NCBI GenBank assembly: GCA_015501075.1
Contig: JADNYJ010000034.1
Location: forward strand, 124,001-188,000
Reading direction: 5' to 3'
DNA length: 64,000 nucleotides
DNA from: Gymnopilus junonius
Lineage: Eukaryota > Basidiomycota > Agaricomycetes > Agaricales > Galerinaceae
Of this stretch, positions 1 to 12,416 are shown piece by piece. Under the pieces are notes generated by a model. That model did no database searches, was not told the DNA's origin, and saw only the letters and a program-made list of their open reading frames with translations. How positions within the stretch are numbered: the first letter of the stretch is position 1; every line of letters starts with the position of its first letter. The translations under genes were made by a program, and so were the position numbers.

Positions 1-830
1 CCTCAATGCTTGAAGGAGAGATGCTATATCAGACGTCACCTCGCGCTGATGCTTCCTCGAGCAAGAGTCATACTTCTCCTACTCAATCAATTAAAACTGC
101 ATGGACGAAGATTTCGCCAAAGATCTTTCAACGAACCAATAGTGATCAGGGTTCCACTGTTGAGACAGGCAGTGTTGAGCAAAGTTTGCGAGTGGTAGAA
201 GGTATTTCTATCTCAGTTTTCTAACAAACCTTTTTACCGACCCATATACAGGTAAATATCAATACCATGATTACAGCATTTTCGAGGAGGAAGCCCGACG
301 TTGAAGATATAAGATATTACATAACAAGATGCATGCACATGTTCGATTACGCTAGATACTTACAGTCGTTGCATGGAAGAATTAACCAATAAGTATTTAG
401 TTAACTAATTCTAGTCTTTCTTCGACAAATGGCCATGTAAAAATGAATGTACTTACGTTGGCAATCTATTGTTGAACGAGAGGCGACGTAGTGATAGTTG
501 GTGTTGCAATCGCCAAACGTTGGATCGATCTCTAAGCTTAAGCGGGCAAATTATTCTCACGGCTACTCTGATCGGTACTTTCGCACGCGAGACTCAACTC
601 CGTTCTTCGTCAGACCCACCTTCGTGGACGTGTGGGTTGAGAGCCTCCGTTTATCGTGCCTTCTCCATCGCCCTGAACTCGTTATGTATTCCTTCTTCTG
701 ATCACTTTTACCAGGCGTCACTGTGTCCCCTTAGAGGTGCCATGTCCTCTAATATCTTTCATGAAGGCGAGAATGAACCTTTCGTGTCACCGACTTAATT
801 AACTCGTCTTCATTTCCAGAACTTTCTAGT
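1..830. other. No confident gene; possible 5' part of the decayed NACHT gene
   Basis: Short open stretches are present on the + strand, for example a Ser/Thr-rich one at 6-224 that ends near a possible splice donor, but none has a recognisable domain. Because a degenerate NACHT module starts just downstream at 831 on the same strand, this stretch may hold remnants of the N-terminal exons of that STAND-type protein. I see no repeat or RNA gene in it. Confidence 0.3.
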
Positions 831-1480
831 ATGCATCACGATGTTCTACAAGAAACACCCAACAAACATCCTCTATTCGCATCAGAAGATGCTCAGGCAG
901 GTGCCTTATTACAAATATCGTCGTGGATAGATGATCTCCATCCAACCAATCAGATTCTCTGGGTATATGGTCAGACAGCCTCAGAAAGAAGGTCTGTCGC
1001 GCAGACAGTGGTCGATGCTTGCCGTACATCTGGACGGTTAGGCGCCAGTTTCTTTTTCGAAGGAGGGTGCAAAGATGTGAAGAGGCCCATCTATTCCCCA
1101 GCATTGCAAATCAACTTGCGACAAATATACCAGACCTGGAAATATCAAAGGACAGTGCAACATGCTATAACCCAGTTCTTCCCTTGAAGTCCATATCGGA
1201 CCAGTTTCATTGGCTCATTGCGAGGCCAGTACAAGACAAGGCACCGCTACCCAAGTCTTATGTCCTTGTCATCGATGGGTTGGACAGATGTGCTGGCGCA
1301 AAGAACGTGCAGAGCGTTCTGAACTGTCTTGCTGATGCTGTAAATTTGAAGCTGCCGTTCCGATATCTAATAACCAGCGGAATGCAAGATAATATTTCCC
1401 AAGCTTTCGACTGCGATAGACTTCGTAATATCACCCTTCGCATACCCTTGCAACGTGCTTTACAGGCGGCGGATTCGTCA
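831..1480 (+). pseudogene. Degenerate NACHT-type P-loop NTPase
   Basis: The reading frame resembles the NACHT module common in basidiomycete STAND/NLR proteins. It has an ILWVYG strand leading into the place of the Walker A loop, then VAQTVVDACR, GASFFFEGG, PSIANQLAT, and a Walker B-like VLVIDGLDRC followed by FRYLITSG. The Walker A loop itself reads GQTASERR instead of the usual GPAGAGKS, so the nucleotide-binding Lys/Ser is gone. The frame also shifts by one near 1090, between FFFEGG and the PSIANQL block. Loss of the P-loop and the frameshift both argue for a dead gene. It lies about 50 bases upstream of a broken member of the NGSL-GCDK family on the same strand, so the two may once have been one protein. 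Intact fungal NACHT proteins act as cytosolic nonself sensors. Confidence 0.75.
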
Positions 1481-1529
1481 CATTTTCCTGCAGGCGATCA
1501 TCCTTCCATATTGCCCCCTTTCAAACGAA

Positions 1530-3007
1530 GTCACCTTATAAAGCGCCCACTCCATTTTTTAGTTATCCCCGTATTGTCACGCTACATCAAAGAAATGGGT
1601 ATGCAGAATCGTATGTCGCTCGCTACTGTTGGCAGGCCATGGTTTTCCTATCTTCAGACCTCAGTCGATTTATCCCGCGCCTGCTGAATACTTTGTGGAA
1701 GGGTGAAGATTGTGATGTTGGCGTCATCGACGATCATGGATTTTTTCAATTTTATTTCAATATTTCCATCCGCCAGACGATATTATCAATAAGAGTCACA
1801 CACCTCGTGAATTTCGCCCAATTGAACCTCCTCTTCAGCTTGATGAAGTAAGATGTCAACAAGAATACTTCAAGCCTGGTCAAGTTATTGCAAGTAAAGG
1901 TGTCATCATGAAGGAGCACTCGGAAACCCACTGTAATGTCATCTGTTTTTCTTCAGACGTCCCGTTTATTTACCCTTTTCCATTTCAGCGATGTTTCCTT
2001 CACTTCAACAGAGCTAGACGGGGCGATTCTCATTTTGCCGAGTGGCGCTTCAAGAGAAGATCTCATTTCAACAGATCGGTTCCATGAATATGCGCGAAAA
2101 AACGCTCCACACTGGTATCAATATATCAATCACTACAGCTACACCTCATACGCCAATGGCTCTTTGTTCCTTGTCACTGGATGTGACAAAACAAGTGAGT
2201 GGGCTATGGCCTGTTTTCCATATCATGTAGGCACCGAGAAGACCCTCGACTTACGATATACATGGACACCTAATTATGGGATACCCTGGGATGATCCTGG
2301 TACGGCATACACGGACTACTACCCCTTAAGGCCGTCGTCATCAGGCAATGAGAGAAACAAAAATCAGTGTGTTTTCCTTCGGGGATTACAGATCTCTCTC
2401 ACACAACAATCTTGGCAAAAGACATTGCCGTACGACGAGAGGGCAAAACGGCATTACTCTTTCATCTTACGCACGCCTTCCAAATTCCAAGTTAGGCTAA
2501 ATTCCGTCCTCGTCTTTCTGCGCCTTCGACTGTCAGAAGAGCGTGCAATTGATATCGTTTCTCAGAGAAATGCGGTACGTATATTTTTCTTCGAATGTCT
2601 TCTCTAAAACTCATTCATTGCAGCACTTATTTCATCCTAACTATGTCATTTCGCAAGTACTTTTGGCCGAGGTAATATGCCCGCTTTCTTGCAGACCTAT
2701 TAGTGAGATATTCACCTTGCTTCTCAGTATCCCGATGCCGAGCTAGCAGTGCTGGATGATACCATATGGTGTTCTCTTGTTGATAATGTATGCCATTTGT
2801 ACCTTTTTGCCAGAGGCGATCTGAATTTTGGATAGGAAATGTGCACAATGATAGAAATGAACGCTCTAGTGACGAAAATACTCTGCCATTATAAGATTGT
2901 TGAAAATAACGGTAAAATCATTTGTTGTATTCCACTTCAACTGAATTTTACAGTTTTGCATTAGGGATTATCAGTTTACAGGCCAAGACAAGCGACGAGT
3001 TGGACCA
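1530..3007 (+). pseudogene. NGSL-GCDK family member, copy A (broken)
   Basis: All the conserved blocks of the family can be followed in order, but in shifting frames: the GNGFPLW-like block (GHGFPIF, about 1635), DVGVIDDHGFFQFYFN (about 1715-1765), YFKPGQVIASKG (about 1870-1905), ASREDLISTDRF (about 2045-2085), NGSLFLVTGCDK (about 2155-2190) and a SLTQQSW block (about 2395). The C-terminal remnants PDAELAVLDD (about 2735) and LGIISLQAK (about 2960) follow. At least two single-base frame breaks occur, near 1710 and 1770, and neither sits at a usable intron. The middle part (1936-2607) is one long open frame, so decay may be recent. It follows the degenerate NACHT module. Function of the family is unknown. 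Confidence 0.75.
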
Positions 3008-3769
3008 GGTAAGTATTCATTCCATATTAATCTGGCTCTCCTTGAAGGTCACCACTGTTTGTCCCATGATTAGGATACGAAGTCTCCGAAAACCCCAGAT
3101 CGGAGCTTGCCATTTTCTCTTTTAATTCTCAAAGCCGCGTTCGCGCTAAACATAGGCCTGTTCGATGGGTTAAAAGCGTGCCTGTCTATGACCATGCCAA
3201 ATTATTTTTCACTAGAGATTAAACCATTTAATACACCTTGCAGCACATAATTTATCGAATCTTCAGCCCGTCATCTCTGTTGGAGGAATTGCATCAGTGT
3301 TTGTATTGGTAAACCCACACACTACGTTTTGCTGAAAATATCGGGTAGTACGGATATCTGTGATTACCTACCTGTCCCGTAAATGCGTAGTTAATCTCTG
3401 TTGGTACCGTATATCCAGGTGAGGATGGAGGAAATATGCGCATGGCTTGACTCGGAGCGACATGACTCGATCACCTGGCATTTGAGCCTCCTGCACTGAT
3501 ACTTGAATTCCACTTATCACAAAGTTATCACCTCCATAATTTCTTGTCCTTTCTACATAGTAACTTCTCTGTTGAAGTTCCGCTCTTGACAATTGCTTTG
3601 GTAAATTGACTACGAGATCTTCGGATACTTAGATGGATTACGAAGAAGGTAAGACTTTTCAGGAATTTTTGTGCCTTGAACTTGCCTTGAACCAACAGCA
3701 ATTGTTCAATTTCCAGACCATTTAGAAGCCCAGGAGAGTGCAACCCATTCAAGCCGATCAAGGCCTGCT
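3008..3769. other. Spacer between copies A and B
   Basis: No conserved domain is visible. A short possible exon pair on the + strand (ATG at about 3632, donor gtaag a few codons later, acceptor near 3718) leads into copy B but resembles no other family member's N-terminus. It may be a chance fusion at the truncation point. Confidence 0.3.
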
Positions 3770-4660
3770 ATGAGCACCCACTTTGCTTTCCCAGTTTTCC
3801 AGTGCGACAGGTCCTGTGATTGGGCCCTGGCTTCATTTCCTTATCGTTCCGGTAACACGAGGAAGCTTAATTTGCGATATACTTGGAAACTGGAGCATAG
3901 ACCACCATGGATTGACCCTGGAACAGCTGATACTGATTTCTATGGTCCTCCTCAGAAGGTTCTGAACCCTTTAAACAAAAAAGATCAATGCGTTTTTGTA
4001 CGAGGACCGAGAATCTCCCTGACCCAGCAATCTTGGAGGAAAACAATACCTTATCCTGAACTTGGCAAACGTCATTATTCATTTATTCTTGACACCCCTT
4101 CCAAATTTCATCTCTTATTAAATTTACTTCTCATCTTTCTGCATTGTCGTCTTCCACAGAAGCAGGCAATGAAAAATATTTCTGACCGAGGACAGGTCCG
4201 AACCTCTTTTTATCTGAGTTCCGACTCTAACAATGTCGTTTTTTGCAGCACCTTTTTCACCCAAATTACATTATAGGACAGGTTCTTTTGGCTGCGGTAA
4301 GCGCATGCAATCAATCATTCCACTATAATAATATGACTTACCTGGTCAATTCAATTAGCATCCGGATGCCGAAATCGCGGTAGTCGACGACTCGGTCTGG
4401 TGATCTCTGGTGGATTGGTCTGTACTTCTTTTCAAAGCACACCGATGACTGTCTGACCACTTTTTCCAGGATATTTTTACTTTGTCAGAAATGAATGAAC
4501 TTGTCACGAAAGCTTTCAGTCTGAACAAAATTGTTGAACATCATGGTGAGCACGGGCTAGGGTCAGTTCTCTCAGCCCTCGGTGAATTATTTCCTCCTCT
4601 ATTAGGAGTTATAAGCCTCCTTCCGAAGGCTAGTGCCGAGCAGCAACAAGTGAGCAATTG
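3770..4660 (+). pseudogene. NGSL-GCDK family member, copy B (5'-truncated)
   Basis: Homology to the family begins abruptly in the middle of the core motif: CDRSCDWALASFPY corresponds to GCDK..(D/E)WA..FPY. It then runs through RYTWKLE, DQCVFVRGPRISLTQQSW and YSFILDTPSKF to about 4190. Further exons encode HPDAEIAVVDDSVW (about 4363-4400) and GVISLLPKASAEQQQ (about 4600-4647). The whole N-terminal half is missing, and the SVW codon is followed at once by TGA where copy A and the minus-strand copies read on. It is closest to copy A (shared SLTQQSW and RHYSFIL.TPSKF), so A and B look like a local tandem duplication. Truncation and the stop support a pseudogene. Confidence 0.72.
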
Positions 4661-5537
4661 TTCCCACATTTTTGCGATGCTTCTTAATCTCCACTTAGAT
4701 GCTTGACCTCCTAGTGTCTTCCAGATTTTTATATCGAAATCAGACTTTTTCTGACTCACCAGGCAGCCTCTCAAGAAAAAAGAAGCCAATACACTGGGTA
4801 CAAACATTTTCTATCTACAAACATGCAAAATTTTTTTGACCATTCAATATACCATTTACTTCTCCTGCCTTTTACACGGAGCATAACACCCAACTATATA
4901 TATCCTGTGACCTACGTACTCTATATTCCTCCTTTCCCCTCTGAATTCATTACATGCGAAGGAAGAGGTAAAAGGTAATTATGGACGTAAGATTCATAAA
5001 GAAAGGTGGCAAGGCTTAATGACTCAGACATCAGTGAAAAATGTTGGACTCAGGCTGCAACACTGGTCGAAGTTCAATGCAAATGGGGAAGTATCGGCAC
5101 AAAGGGTGGCAGGAAAAGACAAGGTATTGACAAGATAGTGCAGTACAAGAGAACAGAAGATGGACAGGGAGACCGTTGAATATTTATGTGCACAGCTGTC
5201 TGTCCCGAGGAAAATATCGAGCAGAAAAGACCAAGGATTGGACAATGCTAGCCGCTGCTGTTGATAGTCAGCGGTAGAAACTGTAGCTTGGAGTTGGACG
5301 GGATCTATTGTTACGGTTTTGAACAAGCTCTAACCGCCATAATTGTCGAGTGTTGCCTAAGTCTAGATTCGTCCATTCCTAATATTGCGTATTAAGTCAA
5401 ATGGAAACCAAGAATGTTAGGAATGACCCACAACTTTGTACTGATTGATCCCGATTAAAGAGACGATGGACTTGCAGTCGGCATCGTGAAGTACGCGATA
5501 ACGATTTAAATTTGAACAAATGCTAACCTTGCAATAT
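4661..5537. other. Spacer, no recognised gene
   Basis: An open frame of about 100 codons on the minus strand (5024-5326) contains one hydrophobic stretch but no motif I know, and it lacks clear flanking exons. The rest is A+T-rich spacer. I see no repeat or RNA gene. Confidence 0.3.
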
Positions 5538-7259
5538 TTAGTGAAGTGTTAAAGTGCAAAATGGAGAAATGCACAAAAACCAATCTTTATTTTTGACTGA
5601 GCGAATGAACCGAAAGCTATGTTCAGCATCTTGCAGCTCAAAATTATTTCCTATATATTTTTTATCAAATTCTGATCTGATACAAAGGCTGTGGTCTTTT
5701 TGGAGTTTGAAAGTAAATTTGGACTGTTGATTCACGCAGTAAAGATGTGAAATCATGGAAGTTTCTAAGTGAAATTTTATGGTCTTACCTTCTTGCTATC
5801 ATGAAGGACCACTTGTGTTGCATCCCATATGTTGCGACAGAGCGCTCTGTTTGTAGCACAATTATAAATATAATATACAGGGCCGGGACCTGCGATCATC
5901 TGCGATAGCGGCATAGGGACTTTGAGCATCACACAAATTTGAGGTGCTGCTCCTGGCCAATGCCCATTCTGCATGAAGATATTCTGTCAGGAATGAGGAC
6001 GTTTCCATCCTTGTCCAATAATGATTGGGGCTGTTCAAATATGCCTTCCCCATGAATAATATTAAGCATAAGGCTTGCCACAGTAAGTGGTTGTGATGGG
6101 GTGGCATCCAGGTTGATTCTGGACAACCAAGGTTCGGTAGGGTCAATAGGCGCTTTGGATGGTAATGGACCATCCTCTGTGTAGAGCCCATAGAAGACTG
6201 GGTGTCTTTGATCAGCATATTGTCCAATAATCATTATGGAAGGAAGATCTTACGAAATTGGGGTGCTGCATGCAATATGGAACTGGGTTACACAACAAAA
6301 AGGTCAGTCCCTGCTTTCATTTCAGTCTTTGGTAGAATTTTAGAATATAGGACAACGGGGTCCTCCACTGTGGCACCAAGTGATTTACCTTCTGTAAGAA
6401 AGATAGGCATGTTGTCCTGTAATGGAGAGCCACTGAAGCGACTGGAGAACAAACTGGTCTTGCTTGGATCAATGTTTTCCAGGCTGGAGAGGAAGTGTCG
6501 GAGCGAGCGAGCATCTTGAGGTGGTGCAAGCCAAGTGGATCTGATGCAGCTGACATAGGCATCATTCAAAAAAGCCGGGCGCTTTGTACAGATAGCTTTG
6601 TCTGGGGTATAGATATGATAATAAATGGAGAAACGGTTGAGAAATACTGTGGGATTTGCTCCATCGAGAACCGGAGCTTCTGCTTCAATCGATTTGAACA
6701 TCCAAAGGCTCGAATCACTGATATTATTGGATGATAACCACAACTGCAGATGGTGCCTCCTTTGCACTACTCGAAAGCTCCCAGGAAAACTCAGGTTGAG
6801 AGGCCGAACAGATTCTATAGTGGAAAGGGATCAATATTAAGTAGCGGTAGAACAGAGGCTAGTTTTACCGGTAACGTTGAAATCTACAATGCTTGATGAT
6901 CCAACAATCTCGCGCGTTCTTGGTTGCCAAGTTATTGCCTGCGAGATCAACATTCAAGGGGTTTTGCATATTCGCAAAGATCTGTGAGGTGGTTTCTTGA
7001 ATGGCCCACCGCTTCTTTCCAGCGAGATAGGTAACTGTCCACTAAATGGGAGGAAACGTAAGAATGTACGAGGCATATTAGTTAAACATGTAGTGGATGA
7101 AACATTCATTAGAAAGCAAACTTTGTGGTTGACCGCTGTGTTCGTGGGGACAATGTCGTATCCACCGGAAGTTGCTAGGACTTGGACTTGCTGCTTGTAT
7201 TTTGCATTTATAATGGCATACGTTCCAGGCCGGAGAGGGTCATCATCTGTGAACGACAT
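5538..7259 (-). CDS. Uncharacterised protein with N-terminal ricin-type beta-trefoil-like domain
   Basis: The minus-strand ATG at 7259 opens a reading frame with GTYAIINAKYKQQVQVL, then, after an intron of about 75 bases, NHKWTVTYLAGKKRWAIQE and LNVDLAGNNLATKNA. The order G-T-Y-x-I-x-N, hydrophobic strand, then W-T-V is what R-type (ricin B) lectin domains of mushrooms show. No QxW motif is obvious, so sugar binding is unproven. Further exons (about 6820 down to 6290, 6240 to 5930, 5760 to 5540) encode a C-terminal region with FYGLYTEDGPLPSK..DPTEPWLSRI..TVASL. I associate that segment with uncharacterised agaricomycete proteins. The gene is divergent from SF3B2. Exon joins after residue about 110 are uncertain, and two genes could be present. 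Confidence 0.5.
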
Positions 7260-7778
7260 TGCTCGGCAGTGAAGATGATGCGCAGTACTAGATAGTACTA
7301 GCGTTATCCCCAATGATCACGCGTACGTGCGACATCCCCATTCAATTTCGAGTATTTACTTGTCAGTCAGATTCAAGGTTCCCTCGTTAGCAGTTCAAGT
7401 CGGATCCTTACATTCTACACAAATTCAGAATTATATCAAGGATCAACTCAAAGTCAGTCTGATATATCAAGATAATAATGACAGTTATTGAAGAGGGTGC
7501 TGCCAGTGCGAAACAATTACCACAATTATATCTCACAACCTTCGAATATCGGTCTTGTAGTGCAGTGAATCTGAGGGAAACGCAAATGATATTACGACCA
7601 CTGGAGTTTATGACCTGCGTATGGTCGAGACTCGAGAACATGGTGGTCAAATTTGACCCATCTCGGGATTGAAATTCAGGAGCCACGGGGTATATGTACC
7701 AATTGTGGAAATTTAGATTACATAATTTGACCGTCTCATTCTCCGCCACATCCGCCAACATTCTCGACGACGAAAGCC

Positions 7779-9943
7779 ATGGTTGTCGCTCAAACTAACA
7801 TCGCCAGCAATGGTACAAACGGTGTAACGAAGAATTTGGTCAACGGCAAGGCCATAAAGTCTAAGAATCAGCTACGGCGGCTGAAACAAAAACAAAAGAA
7901 GCTTGCGGTATGGAGTCTTTCCGTGATGCTCGTTTGGATCCCGGACTGACCAGGTTTTTTGCTTTATTGATGGCTTATAGGACCAAGAAAAGCCTGCGAT
8001 GGACGTAAAAGTCGAGGAAGAAGATCAGAGGGAAGATAAGCCGTCTAATGTTGAGTACGTGTCTGAGCCGTTGGATCTCAACGATGCTGGCCTCCAAGCA
8101 TTTTCCGACGTCTTTGCTCGATTCCAGCTGCCTCCTGATGAAACTTCAGTGCGTGTACCATCTGTCTTTTATTTTTCTCACTCTAACCCATCTTCGTCGT
8201 CTTATAGCAAGGCCGTACATCGGAAGCGCACAAAGGGGAAATCATTTACTCTGACGATGATATGGAGTCGGAAGGTGACTCGGACGCCGAGACCAAGAAA
8301 CCTCTCTCGAAGAAAAAGGCGCGAAAACTGGCGCGGTTAACAGTGGCAGAGCTGAAGCAGCTCGTGAAGAAACCTGAAGTCGTTGAATGGACAGATGTCA
8401 CTGCCGCTGATCCTCGACTACTTTTGCATCTCAAATCCTATCGCAACACTGTCCCCATACCCATCCACTGGAGTGCAAAACGTGATTACCTGCAAGGAAA
8501 GCGTGGCATTGAGAAGCCCCCTTTCCAGCTGCCGGCGTTTATTGCAGATACGGGTATCGCGACCATGCGTGACGCGGTGAAGGAGAAGGAGGCTAACATG
8601 ACACTGAAAGCTAAGACGAGGGAGAGGGTACAGCCAAAGATGGGGAAAGTTGATATCGACTATCAGAAGCTACATGACGCCTTTTTCAAGTTCCAGACCA
8701 AGCCGCCTGTAACAGAATTCGGAGAGATGTATGTTGTCGTCATTCTGATCTTGTGGTGCCTGCTGACATGCCACTAGGTACTATGAAGGAAAGGAATTTG
8801 AAACCTCGCTTAAAGAGAAGAGACCAGGAGACCTTTCACCCGAACTCGTTGAAGCCCTATCCATACCACCTCTAGCTCCTCCCCCTTGGCTTATCAGCAT
8901 GCAACGTTTCGGTCCCCCTCCAAGTTATCCAACTTTGAGAATACCCGGCCTCAATGCACCTATTCCTGAGGGGTGAGCACTTCCTTTGTGTCTTCAGAAT
9001 CTCGTGCTAAACCGTATCCTCGTTTTCTAGTGCTCAGTGGGGTTTCCATCCTGGTGGATGGGGTAAACCCCCTTGGATGAGTACAATCGTCCATTGTATG
9101 GCGATGTGTTCGGTGTATTACCAAAGGTCGGAGATACTGGAGTAAGTGCTTGCAAATCTCTTGACACAGTCTTCATCGCTGACTTCACATTTTTTTCCTT
9201 GGTAGGCTGGCGAACCCATCAACAAGGAGCTATGGGGAGAGTTGGAGCCGGAAGAAGGTTCGTTTCTGTCCATCGTCCATCGTGTTTTGACTCAATCCCT
9301 CTTATAAACAGAAGAGGAAGAAGAAGAAGAATCCGAAGAAGAAGAGGAGGAAGAGGAAGCCGAAACCGCCCCAGCCGACGGCCTGCAGACCCCATCAGGG
9401 CTGGAAACACCATCAGGTATGACGAGTGTCGTGTCGACTGTCGCTGGCGGCCTGGAGACACCGGATTTCCTGGAGCTGCGGAAGGGCCGGTCTGTGTCCG
9501 AGGCAATGGAGCCTTCAGGTCCAAGGTCGCTGTACCAGGTCGTGCCAGAAAAACAAACTTCTGTGCGTGGTCTCATGGGCAGCGAACGCGGGTACGACGT
9601 CAGCGCTGTCGCTGGTGCTCCTATCCCTGTGCTTGGAGACGAAAGGGGCACAAAGGTGCGGTATCTTCTTACACTCTCATACCTATCAATTTGCTGAGGT
9701 GTTTTGACATCGCAGCGCAAGGCAAACGGTGTGGATATTTCTCTGGATGCAGCAGAGCTGGAAGGTCTTTCAGAAGAGGAACTCCGCCGCAAATACGATG
9801 CTCATTCTCGTGGCAGTGCCGGTGTACCTGGTGGACGAGGAGAGGATTTCTCAGATATGGTGGCGAAGGAGATGGCGAAGAAGAAACAGAAAATGGATCG
9901 GGAGAAGGACAACAGGAAGAGCGGGAAGGAGTTCAAGTTCTAG
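7779..9943 (+). CDS. SF3B2: Splicing factor 3B subunit 2 (SF3b145 / yeast Cus1 orthologue)
   Basis: The protein is a core subunit of the SF3b part of the U2 snRNP in the nucleus, which binds pre-mRNA around the branch point and stabilises U2. Seven or so exons with 50-70 base introns give a Lys-rich N-terminus (LRRLKQKQKKLA), then a DUF382 domain with DPRLLLHLKSYRNTVPIP, HWSAKRDYLQGKRGIEKPPF and LPAFIADTGI. A Pro-rich PSP domain follows (ELVEALSIPPLAPPPWL, MQRFGPPPSYP, GAQWGFHPGGWGKPPLDEYN), then a long Glu tract (about 9315-9370) and a Lys-rich tail ending FKF. Start ATG at 7779 is preceded by CGAAAGCC and by no in-frame ATG nearby. Gene looks intact. It is a housekeeping marker for the left border of the accessory block. 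Confidence 0.95.
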
Positions 9944-10702
9944 TTGGTATCTTCCTTGTTCATCTTTATGTGCCGTTCTTCATATCTTTTACAGGTCTGA
10001 ACATGAGCCATGCTTCTTTTTTCTTTGTTTTACCTAGTGCAGCTTTATTCTTATCTTTCTTCTTCCTCTCTCTTTGTCGTAGTGAGTTCCGTTAATGACA
10101 TTTATTAATTGACGCTCCTTTGAATCTTGAAAGGCTTATGTATATGAATAATACAGATCCCCGTTCTATTGGTTTTCATTCTTGCTCTTGGCCAACAGAG
10201 CTAAAGTCTCACCACCATAGCAAGTCCGTCGCAGCAGACGCTGTAAATGTCGCTGGGTTGGTTGAATTCTTCCTTTCATTTTGAAAATTGAGCGCGACAT
10301 CCTCAGGCACTATCAATTAGAAAAAGGCCCGTTTCCGACCGCGGTCAATTCTTACGGGGCGGAGAACTCTCGCTGCCGTAAATTGCATCACTCCCCCATA
10401 CCGACTAAGAATCGACGGCTCTCACACACTTAGAATGAACCCACCACCTGTCCTCGACCTTTTTTTGAATCCTTGGCATTCTTGGTCGCCGTTGACAGTG
10501 GCACGGGCCCATTTAATTCTTCAGTTCATATAACCTGATGACGATTTCGGCTTGGGCACACTTCACAACCTTCTCGTACCGCTTAAAACCGCAACAGCTG
10601 CCAGCTCATAGTATCGCCTCTAAATCTCTTCCTTCAAATCTCTTCGAATTTCAAGCTCGTGTTCAACACACTCTTTCAGTCACGGAAACGTTACTGGGCC
10701 CG
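9944..10702. other. Intergenic region between SF3B2 and the DUF6533 gene
   Basis: Contains the SF3B2 3' end and the upstream region of the next gene. The open frame from 10538 simply extends the next gene's first exon upstream, and I favour the later ATG at 10703. Nothing else is visible. Confidence 0.4.
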
Positions 10703-12416
10703 ATGCAGAGCGAGGCTGCGAGATGGCTGTACGCTGATCAAGCTTTGGCTTTGCTCTCTTGTGAGTACTATTACTTTATCTGCAGCTCCCATGACGATGT
10801 TCATTTTTTCTGCTTGCAGTGTCTACGGCAACCTGCGTCATCTATGACCATCGTATGTCCGGTCTATCTTGTGCGGATGTTGACTCATTCAACCTTGTAA
10901 TCCAAGTCACTACTCTCGATGAGGAAGTGAGTCAAGGTTCGCACTCCGAGTTGACGCTAAGCATTGATTGCGACTCTTCATAGGTGGAACATGTTTGGGT
11001 AACGTGTCCATGAAGGTTCCTGGTGGAGGAGTTTCTGATCGATGCCGTGCACATTCCCAGAAACGGTCGAGGTGGTCTGTTGTCCAAGTTCTCTTCTTCG
11101 TGGTGCGTTTGTGCTCTTGCTTCACACTTTGCCCAGTGCTGATCGGCCACGTCACTGCTAGAACCGATATGCAGGAGACGCAATGCAACTGTACGCAAAA
11201 CTTTTGGTTCTTTTCATTTGCTTATTTGCAATTGTTGGCAGATATGCTGCCACTTGTGCGTGTCCATCCATCTAGTTGCTTCTGCGCTGAGACGGGCTGT
11301 GCCAAAAGTTCGGATAAGACATATCATCCGACGGGAAGACGATGTTAGCCATTTGTTTACTTTGACGCCTCTGTAGCCTATACTGATGACTTCTCTTCAT
11401 CTGTCGCTTGTTGACCAAACAACAGCAGTGAGTTCTTTTCGTCTTCTCTTACTATCATGTTTACTAACGCTCTCAATAAAAGTTGTATGTCTCTGCGCGA
11501 GTCTATTGGCCTGCCTTGAATTAATGACTTCCATTACCGCAGGCAACGCGCTTCTCATAGGACACGGTTTTTTCTTCTTTGTCGTCAAAGCTTCCATGCA
11601 AGGTATTGAAAATCTTTTTGTCCTGTGGCTGTACAGATATTGATATCAGACACCTACCTCCAGTTATCATGATTTATCGAATATCAAGTATGTATAACCA
11701 TGTCCGGAAGATTATTGCCCTACTTGTTGGGGCCCTTGCTTTAGAGGCATGCTGTCTGCTCGTCATTCGATTTGTCAGCTTGACAGAAAATTCACGTTAG
11801 TTGCGGCTCTCTTCCTTCATCTTTTTCTACCTTGTGTTGATATCCTTTTTCTAGCCATCTCTCCAAACCCTACACCAGGTGTTACTTTATGTCAGGAGAG
11901 ATCCTTCCCGCAATGGCTGTATGTTATCTGGTTCCCGATTGCTTCCTTCGAAATTCTTTTACTAGTTCTGTCGCTCTCTCCGGCCCTTAAATACCATAAA
12001 GGTATACGTGCTGCCCGATTATCGGGGATTAATTCCTACTTAACCTCTTGGGGTGATCCACGCTCGCTGGCCTACGTCCTGTTGCGCGATAGCGTGACTT
12101 TCCCATGCATGTGTGTGGCCACCGCTTTTAAGACAGTTCTACAAACTCAACCTCTGTAGATCTTTGACTATATGTGTCGCTAATCTGATCATATGGATCT
12201 GCTTGCCAGTAAGTTTTGAAGGTTCTTTACAGTTCATGGCTCAATCTTTTTGCTGTGAAGCATATAGCAGCACAAATGGCATTCTGCATTGCTGCTTTTA
12301 TTCCATGTATTATTGGTTCCCGGCTTATCCTTAACTTGCGGGAGGTATACTACCAGCCATTTACTGAAGAATGCACCACTGGCGACTGCTGGCAACCAGA
12401 AGAACTAGGCATGTAG
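10703..12416 (+). CDS. DUF6533-type seven-helix membrane protein
   Basis: Intron-rich gene whose exons spell the agaricomycete DUF6533 signature: WLYADQALALLS, then STATCVIYDH, TTLDEE, VEHVW and VVQVLFFVNRYAGDA. Each piece is separated by a GT..AG intron of about 50-70 bases. Later exons give hydrophobic segments (IIALLVGALALEACCLLVI; WLYVIWFPIASFEILLLVL), the conserved LLRDSVTF stretch and the terminal SRLILNLREVYYQPF. That arrangement fits the usual layout of seven membrane helices with a conserved NLRE at the start of the cytosolic tail. Function of DUF6533 proteins is unknown. The middle exons (about 11220-11640) contain frames I could not join cleanly, so partial decay is possible. Start at 10703 is chosen because the motif begins a few residues later. 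Confidence 0.7.

Noticed and set aside
5024..5326. Small membrane protein on minus strand
   Set aside because: Only one hydrophobic stretch, no similarity I recognise, no supporting exons.
7408..7761. Minus-strand frame next to SF3B2 as a gene
   Set aside because: No domain, its start abuts the SF3B2 start codon, and it probably overlaps the SF3B2 promoter and leader.
10538..10900. Start of the DUF6533 gene at 10538
   Set aside because: The added N-terminal 55 residues lack family similarity. The conserved segment starts just after the ATG at 10703.
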